64,000 bases of DNA from UBA1431 sp049324235 (GCA_049324235.1 JBMOLJ010000017.1:1-64000), one strand, 5' to 3'. Numbered from the stretch's first letter, positions 6,893-15,807 are shown. A program made the numbers and translations. The notes: generated from the letters alone by a model not told the origin.

Positions 6893-8278
6893 CTAAAAAT
6901 CGACTTTTTCATCTAGAAACTTTGTAAGCTCGCTGGTATGCAGGCGGATCTGCTGCATGCTGTCGCGCTCACGCACGGTAACAGTGCCGTTTTCCAGCGT
7001 ATCGAAATCTATCGTGATACAGTATGGCGTACCGATTTCGTCCTGCCTGCGGTAGCGTTTGCCGATGGAGCCTGTTTCGTCATAGTCGACCATGAACCGC
7101 TTGAGCAGATCATGATATATTTTGGTGGCGGTTTCTCCCAGTTTCTTTTGCAGAGGGAGTACCGCGGCCTTGAAGGGCGCGAGCGCCGGATGGAAGCGCA
7201 GGACAATGCGCGTGTCCCCGCCTTCCAGCGTTTCTTCGTCGTATGCGTCGCATAAAAACGCGAGCGTCACACGGTCGGCGCCCAGCGACGGTTCGACGCA
7301 GTAGGCGATGTATTTTTCGTTTGTAACGGGATCGAGATAATCAAAGTTTTCTCCCGAGTGCGCGGCATGCTGTTTCAGGTCAAAATCGGTGCGGTCGGCG
7401 ATTCCCCACAGCTCGCCCCACCCGAAGGGGAACAGGAACTCGATATCCGTCGTGGCGTTGGAGTAGTGCGAAAGCTCCTCGGGAGAATGGTCGCGCATGC
7501 GCAGGTTTTCGCGCCGCATGCCTAGGGAGAGCAGCCAGTTGAAGCAGAAATCCTTCCAGTAGGCGAACCACTCGAGGTCCTCGCCCGGCTTGCAGAAGAA
7601 CTCGAGTTCCATCTGCTCGAACTCGCGCGTGCGGAATGTGAAGTTGCCGGGCGTGATTTCGTTGCGGAAGGACTTGCCGATCTGGCCGATGCCGAACGGG
7701 ATTTTTTTGCGCGTTGTTCTGAGCACGTTCCTGTAGTTCACAAAAATGCCCTGCGCAGTCTCGGGACGCAGGTAGATTTGCGACTGCGAGTCTTCGGTCA
7801 CGCCCTGGAACGTTTTGAACATCAGGTTGAACTGGCGTATGGAGGTAAAATTGTGCTTTCCGCAGTCCGGGCAGGGAACCTGCTCGGCCGTGATGAAGCC
7901 TTCCATCTGCTTTGTGTCCCATCCGGCCGTATCGGCGGGTTTCCCTTTTGAAGCCAGATAGTCTTCGATAAGCTTATCGGCCCTGAAGCGCGACTTGCAC
8001 TCCTTGCAGTCCATCAGCGGATCGGCAAACCCGCCGACATGTCCCGAAGCGACCCAGGCCTGGGGGTTCATGAGGATGGCGGCGTCCAGCCCGACGTTAT
8101 AGGGCGATTCCTGCACGAATTTGCGCCACCAGGCCCTTTTCACATTGTTTTTAAGCTCAACGCCGATGGGGCCGTAGTCCCAGGTGTTGGCAAGCCCGCC
8201 GTAGATTTCCGAACCCGCAAAAACAAACCCGCGGCCCTTAGAAAGCGCGACGATTTTATCCATAGTCTTTTCTGCCAT
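6893..8278 (-). CDS. glyS: Glycyl-tRNA synthetase (single-chain, class II)
   Basis: This 461-aa enzyme of the alpha2 (eukaryote/Gram-positive) type charges tRNA-Gly. The class II signatures are visible: motif 2 with FRNEITPGNFTFRTREFEQMELEFF, motif 3 GADRVTLAFL, and a zinc ribbon with CKECKSRF and a later CPDCGKH. The start is ATG 8278 with GGAGGG 7 nt upstream (MAEKTMDK). A longer in-frame reading to 8314 would begin inside the leader and has no ribosome binding site. Expression is controlled by the T-box leader directly upstream, so it should rise when uncharged tRNA-Gly accumulates. Confidence 0.96.
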   Translation of the reverse strand: MAEKTMDKIVALSKGRGFVFAGSEIYGGLANTWDYGPIGVELKNNVKRAWWRKFVQESPYNVGLDAAILMNPQAWVASGHVGGFADPLMDCKECKSRFRADKLIEDYLASKGKPADTAGWDTKQMEGFITAEQVPCPDCGKHNFTSIRQFNLMFKTFQGVTEDSQSQIYLRPETAQGIFVNYRNVLRTTRKKIPFGIGQIGKSFRNEITPGNFTFRTREFEQMELEFFCKPGEDLEWFAYWKDFCFNWLLSLGMRRENLRMRDHSPEELSHYSNATTDIEFLFPFGWGELWGIADRTDFDLKQHAAHSGENFDYLDPVTNEKYIAYCVEPSLGADRVTLAFLCDAYDEETLEGGDTRIVLRFHPALAPFKAAVLPLQKKLGETATKIYHDLLKRFMVDYDETGSIGKRYRRQDEIGTPYCITIDFDTLENGTVTVRERDSMQQIRLHTSELTKFLDEKVDF

Positions 8279-8310
8279 CTGTATTCCCTCCAACAATTGT
8301 AATTCTCCAA

Positions 8311-8525
8311 CCAATAAAACCTTCCGCCCTTATAAAGGGACGAAAGGTTGATTCGCGGTTCCACCCTTTTTGGCGCGATACGAAAAACGCGCCCTGCTTG
8401 TTGATAGTAGCATCGCTCCGGACTGCCGTTCATCAAGCGGCCGTCCCGGGCTCAAACCGTCCCCGGGTCGCTGTGCCGGCCGTTTTGACTACTCATTTCC
8501 TTCATTGCAGCCATATTCGATTACA
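8311..8525 (-). ncRNA. T-box leader of glyS
   Basis: On the minus strand a stem I region beginning near AATGAAGGAAATGAGTAGTC leads to the T-box sequence AGGGTGGAACCGCG (8354-8367). A terminator hairpin follows (8317-8347, CCTTTCGTCC paired with GGGCGGAAGG, then TTTTATT). By context it senses tRNA-Gly. I could not fix the specifier codon by eye. Confidence 0.93.
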
Positions 8526-8529
8526 TACC

Positions 8530-8557
8530 ATCATATCAAAACCTGTTTTGTTGTCAA
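8530..8557 (-). promoter_or_regulatory. Promoter of the glyS T-box transcript
   Basis: TTGACA (8552-8557 on the minus strand), a 16-nt spacer and TATGAT (8530-8535) lie just upstream of the T-box leader. Confidence 0.85.
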
Positions 8558-8693
8558 GATTTTTATCCGATGGAGAACAACCGGAAAAAATAACGAAAAT
8601 TTCTTCTTTTCATATCACGCACACCTTCAGCGCATCGGGCGTATTATGAACTGTACTTTCGGCGAAGTCAGCCAAGAAGAAGGAGGAAATAAA

Positions 8694-8915
8694 ATGGGTG
8701 GATGTTTCGGCGGAAACGGTTGCGATAACAATTTCAGTTGGATTTGGATTATAATCCTGCTGTGCTGCTGCAACGGATTCAACAATGGATGCAATGACGG
8801 GTGCAACAACGGCTTTGACAGTAGCTGCATCTTCATTATCCTGATCCTGCTCTGCTGCTGCGGCAATGGATTCGGCTTCGGCGGCATCGGCAACAAGGGC
8901 TGTGGTGTCTGCTAA
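8694..8915 (+). CDS. Cysteine-, glycine- and asparagine-rich small hydrophobic protein
   Basis: This 73-aa protein starts at ATG 8694 with AAGGAGG 7 nt upstream. It consists of two similar halves, each with a short hydrophobic run ending in CCC (WIIILLCCCNGF and IILILLCCCGNGF) and flanked by C-N-G-rich loops with many single cysteines. About a sixth of the residues are Cys. Similar Cys-rich minis in Clostridia are sometimes labelled chorion-class high-cysteine proteins, a label that says nothing about function. The hydrophobic CCC runs could be lipidation or metal sites, but that is inference. It sits alone between the glyS promoter and tspO. Confidence 0.75.
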   Translation: MGGCFGGNGCDNNFSWIWIIILLCCCNGFNNGCNDGCNNGFDSSCIFIILILLCCCGNGFGFGGIGNKGCGVC

Positions 8916-8931
8916 AAGAATAGTTACATGC

Positions 8932-8971
8932 TGGATAATGGCGGCGGGAATGATACCGCCGTTATTATCTG
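8932..8971 (+). other. Hairpin between the Cys-rich gene and tspO
   Basis: An inverted repeat (GATAATGGCGG ... CCGCCGTTATTATC) follows the Cys-rich gene by about 17 nt. It has no U tract, so its role as a terminator is doubtful. Confidence 0.4.
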
Positions 8972-9071
8972 TGACAAAAACGGACAACCTTGCAATAGGG
9001 AGTACTATACAGGGAAAGGTACGCCATATGTATAAACATGGAAATTTAAACAGATAAGAGGTGGCCGAATA

Positions 9072-9557
9072 ATGAAAAAAATGGAGAATAAGCCATATAA
9101 GAAAATGATAGGGACAGGAAGCGCTGTTCTGGCTGTCGCTGCCGTTGCGGTGCTGGGATTTCTGTTTACAGACACACAGACAAAGTGGTACCACGCGCTC
9201 GCCAAACCCGCGTTTCAGCCGCCCGATATGGCCTTTCCCATTGTATGGACGCTCGTTTACGTTTTGATCGCGGTGTCCCTGGTGCGGCTCCTGACCCTTG
9301 ACGGCACAGTTAAAAAAAGCATTTGGATTTTGTATGGAGCGGGCGGTTTGCTCAACGTTTTATGGACTTTTGCGTTTTTCCAGATGCAGCAGCCGGTGCT
9401 GGCCTTTGCGATACTTCTGGCGCTGGTCATTGAAACCGTCATTCTGCTGCGGGCCGTAGCGCAAAAGGATGCGCTTTGTGGATGGTGCCTTGTACCGTAT
9501 CTGATATGGCTGGTGTTTGCCAACATACTCAATTATGTGATTATCATGATCAATTGA
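9072..9557 (+). CDS. tspO: TspO/MBR family membrane protein
   Basis: This 161-aa integral membrane protein has five predicted helices. It carries the family signature WYHALAKPAFQPPDMAFPIVW, LNVLWTFAFF in the middle, and CLVPYLIWLVFANILN near the C-terminus. TspO proteins bind porphyrins and related ligands and are linked to stress and tetrapyrrole handling. GAGGTGG precedes the ATG by 7 nt. No haem or tetrapyrrole genes are adjacent, so the ligand cannot be inferred from context. A short cytoplasmic N-terminal stretch rich in Lys precedes helix 1. Confidence 0.93.
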   Translation: MKKMENKPYKKMIGTGSAVLAVAAVAVLGFLFTDTQTKWYHALAKPAFQPPDMAFPIVWTLVYVLIAVSLVRLLTLDGTVKKSIWILYGAGGLLNVLWTFAFFQMQQPVLAFAILLALVIETVILLRAVAQKDALCGWCLVPYLIWLVFANILNYVIIMIN

Positions 9558-9817
9558 ACCTCCGGCCCAATACAATGGGCGCTACGGCCTGTTTTTAGAG
9601 GTGAAGGAAGCATTCAAAGCTGTGTTCGGTGAGGACCCAAAACGTGTCCCCGGGCTGGTGGCGTATGGTTATTATTGGGACAAACGGCATTTACAAACGC
9701 ATGGAAGTGCTGATATAATGCATGGTAGCCGATATCCGCAGGAATCGGACGTTTTTGGTGCTATCACAAAACATAAGTTTGTCAGGTATCCGTAACCGGA
9801 ACCTGAACGGAGGAAAA

Positions 9818-10426
9818 ATGAAAAACGAAAAAACGCGGCGTATCACTGTTGCGGCCATGCTGGCCGCTGTTTGTCTGATTCTGAACCTGACCGACCTTGG
9901 GATTATACCTGTCCCGCCGGCAGGGATCGCTATTATCCACATACCCGTTGTTATCGGAGCGGTACTGGAAGGACCTATAGTCGGGCTTTTTCTGGGCCTG
10001 GTGTTCGGGTTGTCCAGCATGTGGGCGGCAATGGCCACGCCCATGCCGCTTTCGCCGATTTTCCTTGACCCGGTTGTCGCGGTGCTTCCGCGCCTGTGCA
10101 TACCGCTTGCGGCATACTTCGCGTATAGGCTTGGCCGGCGGCTGTTTCACCGCACGAACGGCGGCGACGTGCTGGCTGCGGCTCTGGGCGCAGCCGCGGG
10201 CACGCTGGCCAACACGCTACTGGTTCTGTCCGCGATCTATCTGCGGTACGCGGACAAGTTCGCATCTGTGATGGGGCTGAAACCGTCGGAGTCTTTGGGC
10301 GCACTGGCCGGAATCGGGCTTGCCAACGGTTCGCTGGAGTTAATTGCCGCGGTCATCATAACAATTGCCGTATACAAGGCCGTATCCCGGGCATATCCCG
10401 GCCGGAGCCTTGATAAAACCGGTTGA
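9818..10426 (+). CDS. panT: ECF transporter S component, probable pantothenate importer (PanT-like)
   Basis: This is a 202-aa, six-helix membrane protein of the ECF S-component type, with the N-terminal RRITVAAMLAAVCLILN helix that contacts the T component. The conserved loop IPVPPAGIAIIHIPVVIGAVLEGP corresponds to the substrate-binding L1 region. GGAGG lies 4 nt before ATG 9818. It ends 11 nt before coaX, the pantothenate kinase gene, which strongly suggests pantothenate as substrate. The energising EcfAA'T module is not in the window. The family is clear, while the vitamin specificity is inferred from the neighbour. Confidence 0.85.
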   Translation: MKNEKTRRITVAAMLAAVCLILNLTDLGIIPVPPAGIAIIHIPVVIGAVLEGPIVGLFLGLVFGLSSMWAAMATPMPLSPIFLDPVVAVLPRLCIPLAAYFAYRLGRRLFHRTNGGDVLAAALGAAAGTLANTLLVLSAIYLRYADKFASVMGLKPSESLGALAGIGLANGSLELIAAVIITIAVYKAVSRAYPGRSLDKTG

Positions 10427-10437
10427 CGGAGGACAAA

Positions 10438-11214
10438 ATGGTTCTTGTAATGGATGTTGGCAATACCAATATAAAGTTTGGCCTGTATTTGGACAAGGAA
10501 CTGGTAAATTCGTGGCGCGTGGACACGGACCTGGAAAGAACTGCGGACGAATTGGGCGTTTTAACCAAATCGTTCTTTGATTTCTATAATAAAGACATCA
10601 GGGAAGTGGAAGGGATCATCATAGCATCGGTGATTCCATCCATCAATTATACCCTGGAGCATATGTGCAGGTATTACTTCAACCACGAACCGCTGTTCGT
10701 CGACCCGGGCATTAAAACGGGGATGAATATCCGCTATGACAACCCGCGCGAACTGGGCGCGGACAGGATCGTGAACGCCGTCGCGGCATACGAGTTGTAC
10801 GGCGGGCCATGCATCACCATCGATTTCGGTACGGCGACGACGTTCAGCGTGATATCGGGCAAAGGCGATTTTCTCGGGGGCGCGATCTGCCCCGGCCTGA
10901 AGATTTCCAGCGAAGCGCTCGTGCGCTGCGCGGCCAAACTGCCGCGCGTAGAGCTGGTCAAGCCGCCGGGCGTGATCGCGCGAAACACGGTTACCTGCAT
11001 GCAGTCGGGCATTATCTACGGGTACGTGGGGCAGGTGGAGTACCTTGTAAGGAAGATCAAGAAGGAGCTGCCTCAAAGGAACGCGCGCGTGATAGCGACG
11101 GGCGGTCTCGCCCGGCTTATTTCGACTGAAACAGATGTTATTGAAGAAATCAACCCGTTGCTGACGCTGGAGGGGCTGCGCATCCTGTATGAGAAAAACA
11201 GGGTGCATGCGTAG
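10438..11214 (+). CDS. coaX: Type III pantothenate kinase
   Basis: The product phosphorylates pantothenate, the first step of coenzyme A synthesis. The 258-aa sequence has the type III signatures in order: DVGNTNIKFGLY at the start (phosphate loop), GADRIVNAVAAYE, IDFGTATTFSVI, GGAICPGLKIS, and ATGGLARL near the C-terminus. The start is ATG 10438 with GGAGG 5 nt upstream. A TTG 15 nt earlier overlaps the upstream stop and is less likely. It is in an operon with the ECF S component, giving coupled uptake and trapping of pantothenate. Confidence 0.96.
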   Translation: MVLVMDVGNTNIKFGLYLDKELVNSWRVDTDLERTADELGVLTKSFFDFYNKDIREVEGIIIASVIPSINYTLEHMCRYYFNHEPLFVDPGIKTGMNIRYDNPRELGADRIVNAVAAYELYGGPCITIDFGTATTFSVISGKGDFLGGAICPGLKISSEALVRCAAKLPRVELVKPPGVIARNTVTCMQSGIIYGYVGQVEYLVRKIKKELPQRNARVIATGGLARLISTETDVIEEINPLLTLEGLRILYEKNRVHA

Positions 11215-11273
11215 GTTTCCGGCGGTTACGGTGGATAATTTGTATTATAAAGCAGAGTCTGGAGGGAAACACA

Positions 11274-12557
11274 TTGGCGAAAAGGAAGGTTAAGATTGGC
11301 CTTTTAGGGTTTGGCACGGTTGGATCAGGTATCTATAAAATCATCACGGGCATGCATGACGAGATTGCCCAGCGTGAAGATGTGGACATCAGCGTGGGAA
11401 AAGTGCTTGTCAAGGCGCTGGATGAGCCGAATACCAACATTGCAGAGGATAAATCCATTTTTACCACGAGCATCGAGGATGTGCTGGCCGACGGCGAAAT
11501 ATCGGTCATAGCCGAGTGCATGGGCGGAGAGGAGCCTGCGCGTACGTTTATACTGGCAGCGCTGAATTCCGGGCGTTCGGTGGTGACGTCGAACAAAGAG
11601 GTGTTCGCAAAGCACTGGGACAGCATGGAAAAAGTCGCGCATGAAAACAACGCAGGCTTGTATTTTGAGGCGACGGTTGCCGGCGGCATTCCTGTTATCC
11701 GCACCCTGACACATTCGATGCAGGGGAACAATATAGAGAGCATCATGGGCATCATCAACGGCACGACCAACTATATCCTGACCGCAATGTCCGAGGAAGG
11801 CCGTGAATTTGACGACGTGCTCAAAGAGGCGCAGGCCAAGGGCTTTGCCGAGTTCGATCCCACGGCGGATGTCGAGGGCTTTGATGCGATGTATAAGATC
11901 TCGATACTGGCTTCGCTCGCCTTCCACACCCGCGTGCCCATTGAAAGGGTATACCGTGAAGGCATTACAAAGGTGACGAAACAGGATATCAGTTATGCTA
12001 AAGAACTGGGCTGTGCCATCAAGCTGCTGGCCATAGCCAAGATGAAGGATAATAAAATCGAGGTGCGCGTGCATCCGACAATGGTGCCTGTTGAGCACCC
12101 GCTCGCGTCGGTCCGCGGATCGTTCAATGCCGTGTTCATACACGGCCAGAACGTGGACGACATCATGCTCTACGGCCGCGGCGCGGGCAGCCTGCCTACC
12201 GCCAGCGCGATGGTATCGGACATCCTCATCGCGTGCACGGCGCAGGAGCACCGCTATCCGTTGCTGGATGCAAACGGCGCCGGAATCGGGTTTGAGGACG
12301 ACTGGGAGAGCGAGTTTTATGTGCACATGAAGGTGGCTGATAAGCCCGGCGTACTGGCGCGTATCGCGGGCGTTTTCGGACAGCACCAGGTGAGCCTCGC
12401 TTCGGTAATACAAAAGGAGCAGGATTCAAACGCTTCGGCGCATCTGGTGTTCATTACGCACAAATCGCGAGAGAAGGCGTTTGCGGCGGCGCTCAGGGAG
12501 ATTGAAGAGCTGCCGGTAGTCAGCGGGATTGTTGGGTGCCTCCGTGTGGAAAACTAA
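11274..12557 (+). CDS. hom: Homoserine dehydrogenase with C-terminal ACT domain
   Basis: This enzyme reduces aspartate semialdehyde to homoserine for threonine, methionine and isoleucine synthesis. The 427-aa protein starts at TTG 11274 with GGAGGG 6 nt upstream. Visible features are the N-terminal NAD(P) motif LLGFGTVGSG, the TSNKEVFAKHW and NGTTNYIL segments, the catalytic-domain EFDPTADVEGFDAMYK, and a C-terminal ACT domain (about 350-427, VADKPGVLARIAGVF) for threonine control. It stands between coaX and the cupin gene with no other threonine genes adjacent. Confidence 0.96.
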   Translation: MAKRKVKIGLLGFGTVGSGIYKIITGMHDEIAQREDVDISVGKVLVKALDEPNTNIAEDKSIFTTSIEDVLADGEISVIAECMGGEEPARTFILAALNSGRSVVTSNKEVFAKHWDSMEKVAHENNAGLYFEATVAGGIPVIRTLTHSMQGNNIESIMGIINGTTNYILTAMSEEGREFDDVLKEAQAKGFAEFDPTADVEGFDAMYKISILASLAFHTRVPIERVYREGITKVTKQDISYAKELGCAIKLLAIAKMKDNKIEVRVHPTMVPVEHPLASVRGSFNAVFIHGQNVDDIMLYGRGAGSLPTASAMVSDILIACTAQEHRYPLLDANGAGIGFEDDWESEFYVHMKVADKPGVLARIAGVFGQHQVSLASVIQKEQDSNASAHLVFITHKSREKAFAAALREIEELPVVSGIVGCLRVEN

Positions 12558-12587
12558 CTTAAAAGGGTCTTGAAAGGAGAATGCGGC

Positions 12588-12935
12588 ATGTACGTGGCAA
12601 AAGAAGACATGACGACCTATACGCGCGAACGTATCCGGGACGGAAACGGTACGATTAAGCTTTTACGGATGTTCCCCGAGGAGGAGCAGCCCGCAAAGTG
12701 CCGCTTGTACTCGATTCTGACGCTTGAAAAAGGATGCTCGATCGGCTGGCATACGCATGACGACGAAACCGAAATATACTATATCCTCAGGGGCGAAGCG
12801 GTAACCGACGACAACGGGACCATCCGCACGCTGCGGCCCGGCGACGTGACCGTAACCGGCAAGGGCGCGGGGCACTGGATCGAAAACAGGTGCGACGAGC
12901 CTATGGAAATGTTCGTCGTCGTTATCAAGGATTAG
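12588..12935 (+). CDS. Small cupin-domain protein
   Basis: This 115-aa single-domain cupin has motif 1 GWHTHDDETEIYYILRGEA (metal ligands His, His, Glu) and motif 2 PGDVTVTGKGAGHWIEN (the last His). It is the right size for a stand-alone beta-barrel. ATG 12588 has GGAG 8 nt upstream; an earlier in-frame codon at 12570 would include the ribosome binding site and is rejected. Such proteins may be isomerases, dioxygenases or ligand binders, and nothing here decides which. It lies 30 nt after hom and ends at a strong bidirectional terminator. Confidence 0.85.
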   Translation: MYVAKEDMTTYTRERIRDGNGTIKLLRMFPEEEQPAKCRLYSILTLEKGCSIGWHTHDDETEIYYILRGEAVTDDNGTIRTLRPGDVTVTGKGAGHWIENRCDEPMEMFVVVIKD

Positions 12936-12942
12936 TGCAATC

Positions 12943-12980
12943 AAAAAATTGAGCCCGGCTCGAGCCGGGCTCAATTTTTT
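12943..12980. terminator. Strong bidirectional terminator
   Basis: A perfect 18-bp palindromic stem (AAAAAATTGAGCCCGGCT and complement, centred on TCGA) has A and T tails on both sides. It separates the plus-strand cupin gene from the minus-strand acyl-CoA synthetase. Confidence 0.92.
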
Positions 12981-13011
12981 GCGCCGGAACCAGCTAAAAA
13001 TCGCCGGATTC

Positions 13012-14676
13012 TTATTTATTTGCGTCGCGTTCGCGGATCTCCTTGCGTTTGATCTTGCCGCTGACCGTCTTGGGAAGCTCGTCCACAAACTCGATGATCC
13101 GCGGGTATTTATAGGGCGCGGTTACGGTTTTGACGTGCTCCTGCAATTCTGTGACGAGCGCGTCGCTGGGGGCATACCCGCGCGTGAGCACGACCGTCGC
13201 CTTGACGATGTTCCCGCGTACCGGGTCGGGCACGGCGGATATGGCGCATTCGAGCACGGCAGGGTGCTCAATGAGCGCGCTTTCGACTTCAAAGGGGCCG
13301 ATGCGGTAGCCCGAGCTTTTGATCAGGTCGTCCGTACGCCCCACGAACCAGTAGTACCCTTCCTCATCGACCCAGGCGGTATCGCCGGTATGGTACTGGC
13401 CGTCGTACCAGACATCGTTTGTTGCTTCTTCGTTATCATAGTATCCGTAGAACAGTCCCACGGGCGTGTTAATATCCGTATTGATCACGATTTCGCCTAC
13501 GTCGCCCACCTCGCAGGGCGCGCCGTCATCGTCCAGCAGGGTGATGTTATACCCGGGAGCCGGTTTTCCCAGAGAGCCGAGGACCGGTTCAACCCAGGGA
13601 AACGTTGCGATGATGGGCGTCGTCTCGGTCTGGCCGTACCCTTCGCGGATGGTGATGCCGGTGAGTTTTTTGAACTGGCGCATCACCTCGGGATTCAGAG
13701 GCTCGCCCGCTGTGGTGCAGTATTTCAGCGCCGAGAAGTCAAGGTCGGTAAGGTCTTCACGGATGAGGAAGCGGTAAACCGTCGGCGGCGCGCAGAAGCT
13801 GTTCACGCGGTATTTGGCAACCATTTCGGCAAGCCTGCGCGGAACGAACTTGTCCATGTCGTAGATGAACTGCGCCGCGCCCACGAACCACTGGCCGAAC
13901 ATCTTGCCCCAGCCGCATTTGGCCCATCCTGTATCGGCTACGGTCAGATGCAGGTCGTTGTCTTCGCACATGTGCCAGAATTTTGCGGTGTAGATATGCC
14001 CGAGCGGATAGGTGAAGCTGTGCATCGCGATTTTGGGCATGCCGGTCGTACCCGAAGTAAAATAGAACAGGAACGGATCGCTGTTGTCCGGCAGGCCGTC
14101 ACCTGTCGGACGCTCAAAGTCCGCGCTTGCTTTTTCCATTTCTTTTTCGAGATACGTAAAGCCCGGCTCCGGCGCGTCTGTCACCATTACTTGGCTTACG
14201 GTTGGGGATTCGGGCAGTGCGGCCCGTATGCCCGATATGATCTCGGCTTCATTCACGGTGATGATCATCTTTATATTTGCGGCGTTGTTGCGGTAGACGA
14301 TGTCTTTCTGGGTGAGCAGGTGGCTGGCAGGTACGGTGATTGCCCCGAGCTTGGAAAGCCCCAGGGCGCAGTACCAGAAATGGTAACGGCGCTTTAATAT
14401 CAGCATAACAGCATCGCCTTTGGAGATGCCCATGCCTCGGAATATATTCGCTGCTTTGTCCGATAAACGTTTCATATCGGCAAAAGTAAGCATTTTTTCC
14501 TGCCCGTGGTCATTGCACCATACCATGGCAAGCTTATCAGGCGCTAATTTGGCCCATTCGTCCACGATATCGTAGGCAAAATTGAAACGCTCCGGTATGC
14601 GGACGGTATAATTCTCAAAAAAATCCTCGTAGGTATCAAATCTGGTATCAATATATTTTTCCAATAATGATGGCAT
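13012..14676 (-). CDS. AMP-forming acyl-CoA synthetase (acetyl/medium-chain type)
   Basis: This 554-aa adenylate-forming ligase converts a carboxylic acid, ATP and CoA to acyl-CoA. The motifs are FYFTSGTTGMPKIAMH (P-loop, about 200-215), GYGQTET, YHTGDTAWVDEEGYYWFVGR, SSGYRIGPFEVE and the C-terminal catalytic Lys in PKTVSGKIKRKEIR. The sequence resembles the ACSM/medium-chain branch. A gut-clostridial pattern pairs such genes with an XRE-cupin regulator, as here (18 nt upstream). The real acid substrate cannot be told from sequence. GGGAG precedes the ATG. Confidence 0.93.
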   Translation of the reverse strand: MPSLLEKYIDTRFDTYEDFFENYTVRIPERFNFAYDIVDEWAKLAPDKLAMVWCNDHGQEKMLTFADMKRLSDKAANIFRGMGISKGDAVMLILKRRYHFWYCALGLSKLGAITVPASHLLTQKDIVYRNNAANIKMIITVNEAEIISGIRAALPESPTVSQVMVTDAPEPGFTYLEKEMEKASADFERPTGDGLPDNSDPFLFYFTSGTTGMPKIAMHSFTYPLGHIYTAKFWHMCEDNDLHLTVADTGWAKCGWGKMFGQWFVGAAQFIYDMDKFVPRRLAEMVAKYRVNSFCAPPTVYRFLIREDLTDLDFSALKYCTTAGEPLNPEVMRQFKKLTGITIREGYGQTETTPIIATFPWVEPVLGSLGKPAPGYNITLLDDDGAPCEVGDVGEIVINTDINTPVGLFYGYYDNEEATNDVWYDGQYHTGDTAWVDEEGYYWFVGRTDDLIKSSGYRIGPFEVESALIEHPAVLECAISAVPDPVRGNIVKATVVLTRGYAPSDALVTELQEHVKTVTAPYKYPRIIEFVDELPKTVSGKIKRKEIRERDANK

Positions 14677-14694
14677 CGGTATTCTCCCGCTTTC

Positions 14695-15252
14695 CTAGGT
14701 TATGACGATGGCGATGAATTTTGCCGTTTTATCGCCGTCGGCGCGTATCCCGTGCGGATACGACGAATCAAAGTATATGGAATCTCCTTCGTACAGAGTA
14801 AGTTCTTTGTGGTTGATGGACACCACGACCGAGCCTTCCAGTATGTAGTCAAATTCCTGGCCGGGATGCGAATTCAGGCTGATGGGCGTATGCTCCGCTT
14901 TTGGCTCAACCGTGACCAGGAACGGCTCGATCCTCTTTTGGAGGAATTGGTGTGCCAGGTTGAAGTAATTATAGTTTTTATTGCGCGCCACGGGGACGCC
15001 CTTGCCGCTGCGCGTGAGCGTGTATGCGTGCAGTTTTGGTTCTTCCCCGGTGATGAGAGCGGTAACCTCGACTTTGCATTTCAAAGCGATCTCGCACAGT
15101 ACGCTGATAGGAATATCGTAGTCGCCGCTTTCATAGCGCCTGTACTCCTCGGCGGATATGCCTATGGACTGGGCCATGGTTTCTACGGAGTATCCGCAGA
15201 TATTCCTTGCTTCGCTGATACGCATCGCGATTTGACGAATATTCTCGGACAT
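14695..15252 (-). CDS. XRE-family regulator with C-terminal cupin sensor domain
   Basis: This 185-aa protein has an N-terminal helix-turn-helix (about residues 6-62, SVETMAQSIGISAEEYRRYESG) and a C-terminal cupin domain (about 100-183, HPGQEFDYILEGSVVVSIN and a later SSYPHGIRA). The architecture is that of one-component regulators that bind DNA through the XRE domain and a small effector through the cupin. It is 18 nt upstream of the acyl-CoA synthetase and probably controls that operon. AAGGGAG precedes the ATG. The effector is unknown, perhaps the acid or acyl-CoA. Confidence 0.92.
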   Translation of the reverse strand: MSENIRQIAMRISEARNICGYSVETMAQSIGISAEEYRRYESGDYDIPISVLCEIALKCKVEVTALITGEEPKLHAYTLTRSGKGVPVARNKNYNYFNLAHQFLQKRIEPFLVTVEPKAEHTPISLNSHPGQEFDYILEGSVVVSINHKELTLYEGDSIYFDSSYPHGIRADGDKTAKFIAIVIT

Positions 15253-15445
15253 GTTAACATCTCCCTTGCTAAAAAATCTGGGCGGACTGCTTTAACGCCG
15301 TGGACTAAGAAAAGATGAATATGACAATATGCTGTCAGGTTTAATCTGATATAGTTTTATATAATCGTACCGTATTCAATTATACTATAATATTCCAAAA
15401 TGATTGGCAAGCCCTAAAACATGAAATCAGAGGCGCCGGGGGCGT

Positions 15446-15473
15446 TTGCAAAAACAAACAGATTTGATACAAT
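15446..15473 (+). promoter_or_regulatory. Promoter upstream of the Dabb-uvrBA cluster
   Basis: TTGCAA (15446-15451), a 16-nt spacer and TACAAT (15468-15473) lie 34 nt before the Dabb gene. It may drive the whole Dabb-uvrB-uvrA unit. Confidence 0.6.
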
Positions 15474-15507
15474 GGAACAAATAAGTACAGCTTAGGGGGA
15501 TAAGGCT

Positions 15508-15789
15508 ATGATTAGGCACGTCGTATTGTTCAAAATCGCGGACCCGGAAGCGGTTCAAAAGGCCAAAGAGATGCTGCTCGAGCTTCCGTCGAAGATCGAT
15601 TTCATCCGTTCGTGGGAAGTCGGCTGCGCCTACGGTACGGGCGAGAGGATACATGAGCTTGCGCTGATTTCCACCTTTGATTCAAAGGAGGACCTCCAGC
15701 GCTATGACGAACACCCTGCGCACGCCGTTGTACGCGACTATATCCGCGCCGTGCGCCAGGGCAGCGCGGCCTGCGACTATGAGTTTTAG
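15508..15789 (+). CDS. Dabb (stress-responsive A/B barrel) family protein
   Basis: This 93-aa dimeric ferredoxin-like barrel opens with the family pattern MIRHVVLFK and has LPSKIDFIRSWEVG, ALISTFDSKEDLQRYDEHPAHAVVRDYI in the right order. AGGGGGAT precedes the ATG. Dabb proteins are small stress or polyketide-cyclase-like proteins with no agreed biochemical role in this context. It lies 18 nt upstream of uvrB and is probably co-transcribed with the excision repair genes. Confidence 0.9.
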   Translation: MIRHVVLFKIADPEAVQKAKEMLLELPSKIDFIRSWEVGCAYGTGERIHELALISTFDSKEDLQRYDEHPAHAVVRDYIRAVRQGSAACDYEF

Positions 15790-15807
15790 CGATGAACAGG
15801 TATTTGC

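Noticed and set aside
9601..9795. 64-codon GTG-start frame between tspO and the ECF gene
   Set aside because: No Shine-Dalgarno at a good distance and no recognised family; it may be a relic, but support is too thin to list as a gene.
12949..14397. Long plus-strand frame (482 codons) opposite the acyl-CoA synthetase
   Set aside because: It is entirely antisense to a gene with all catalytic motifs; its composition is that of a mirrored frame.
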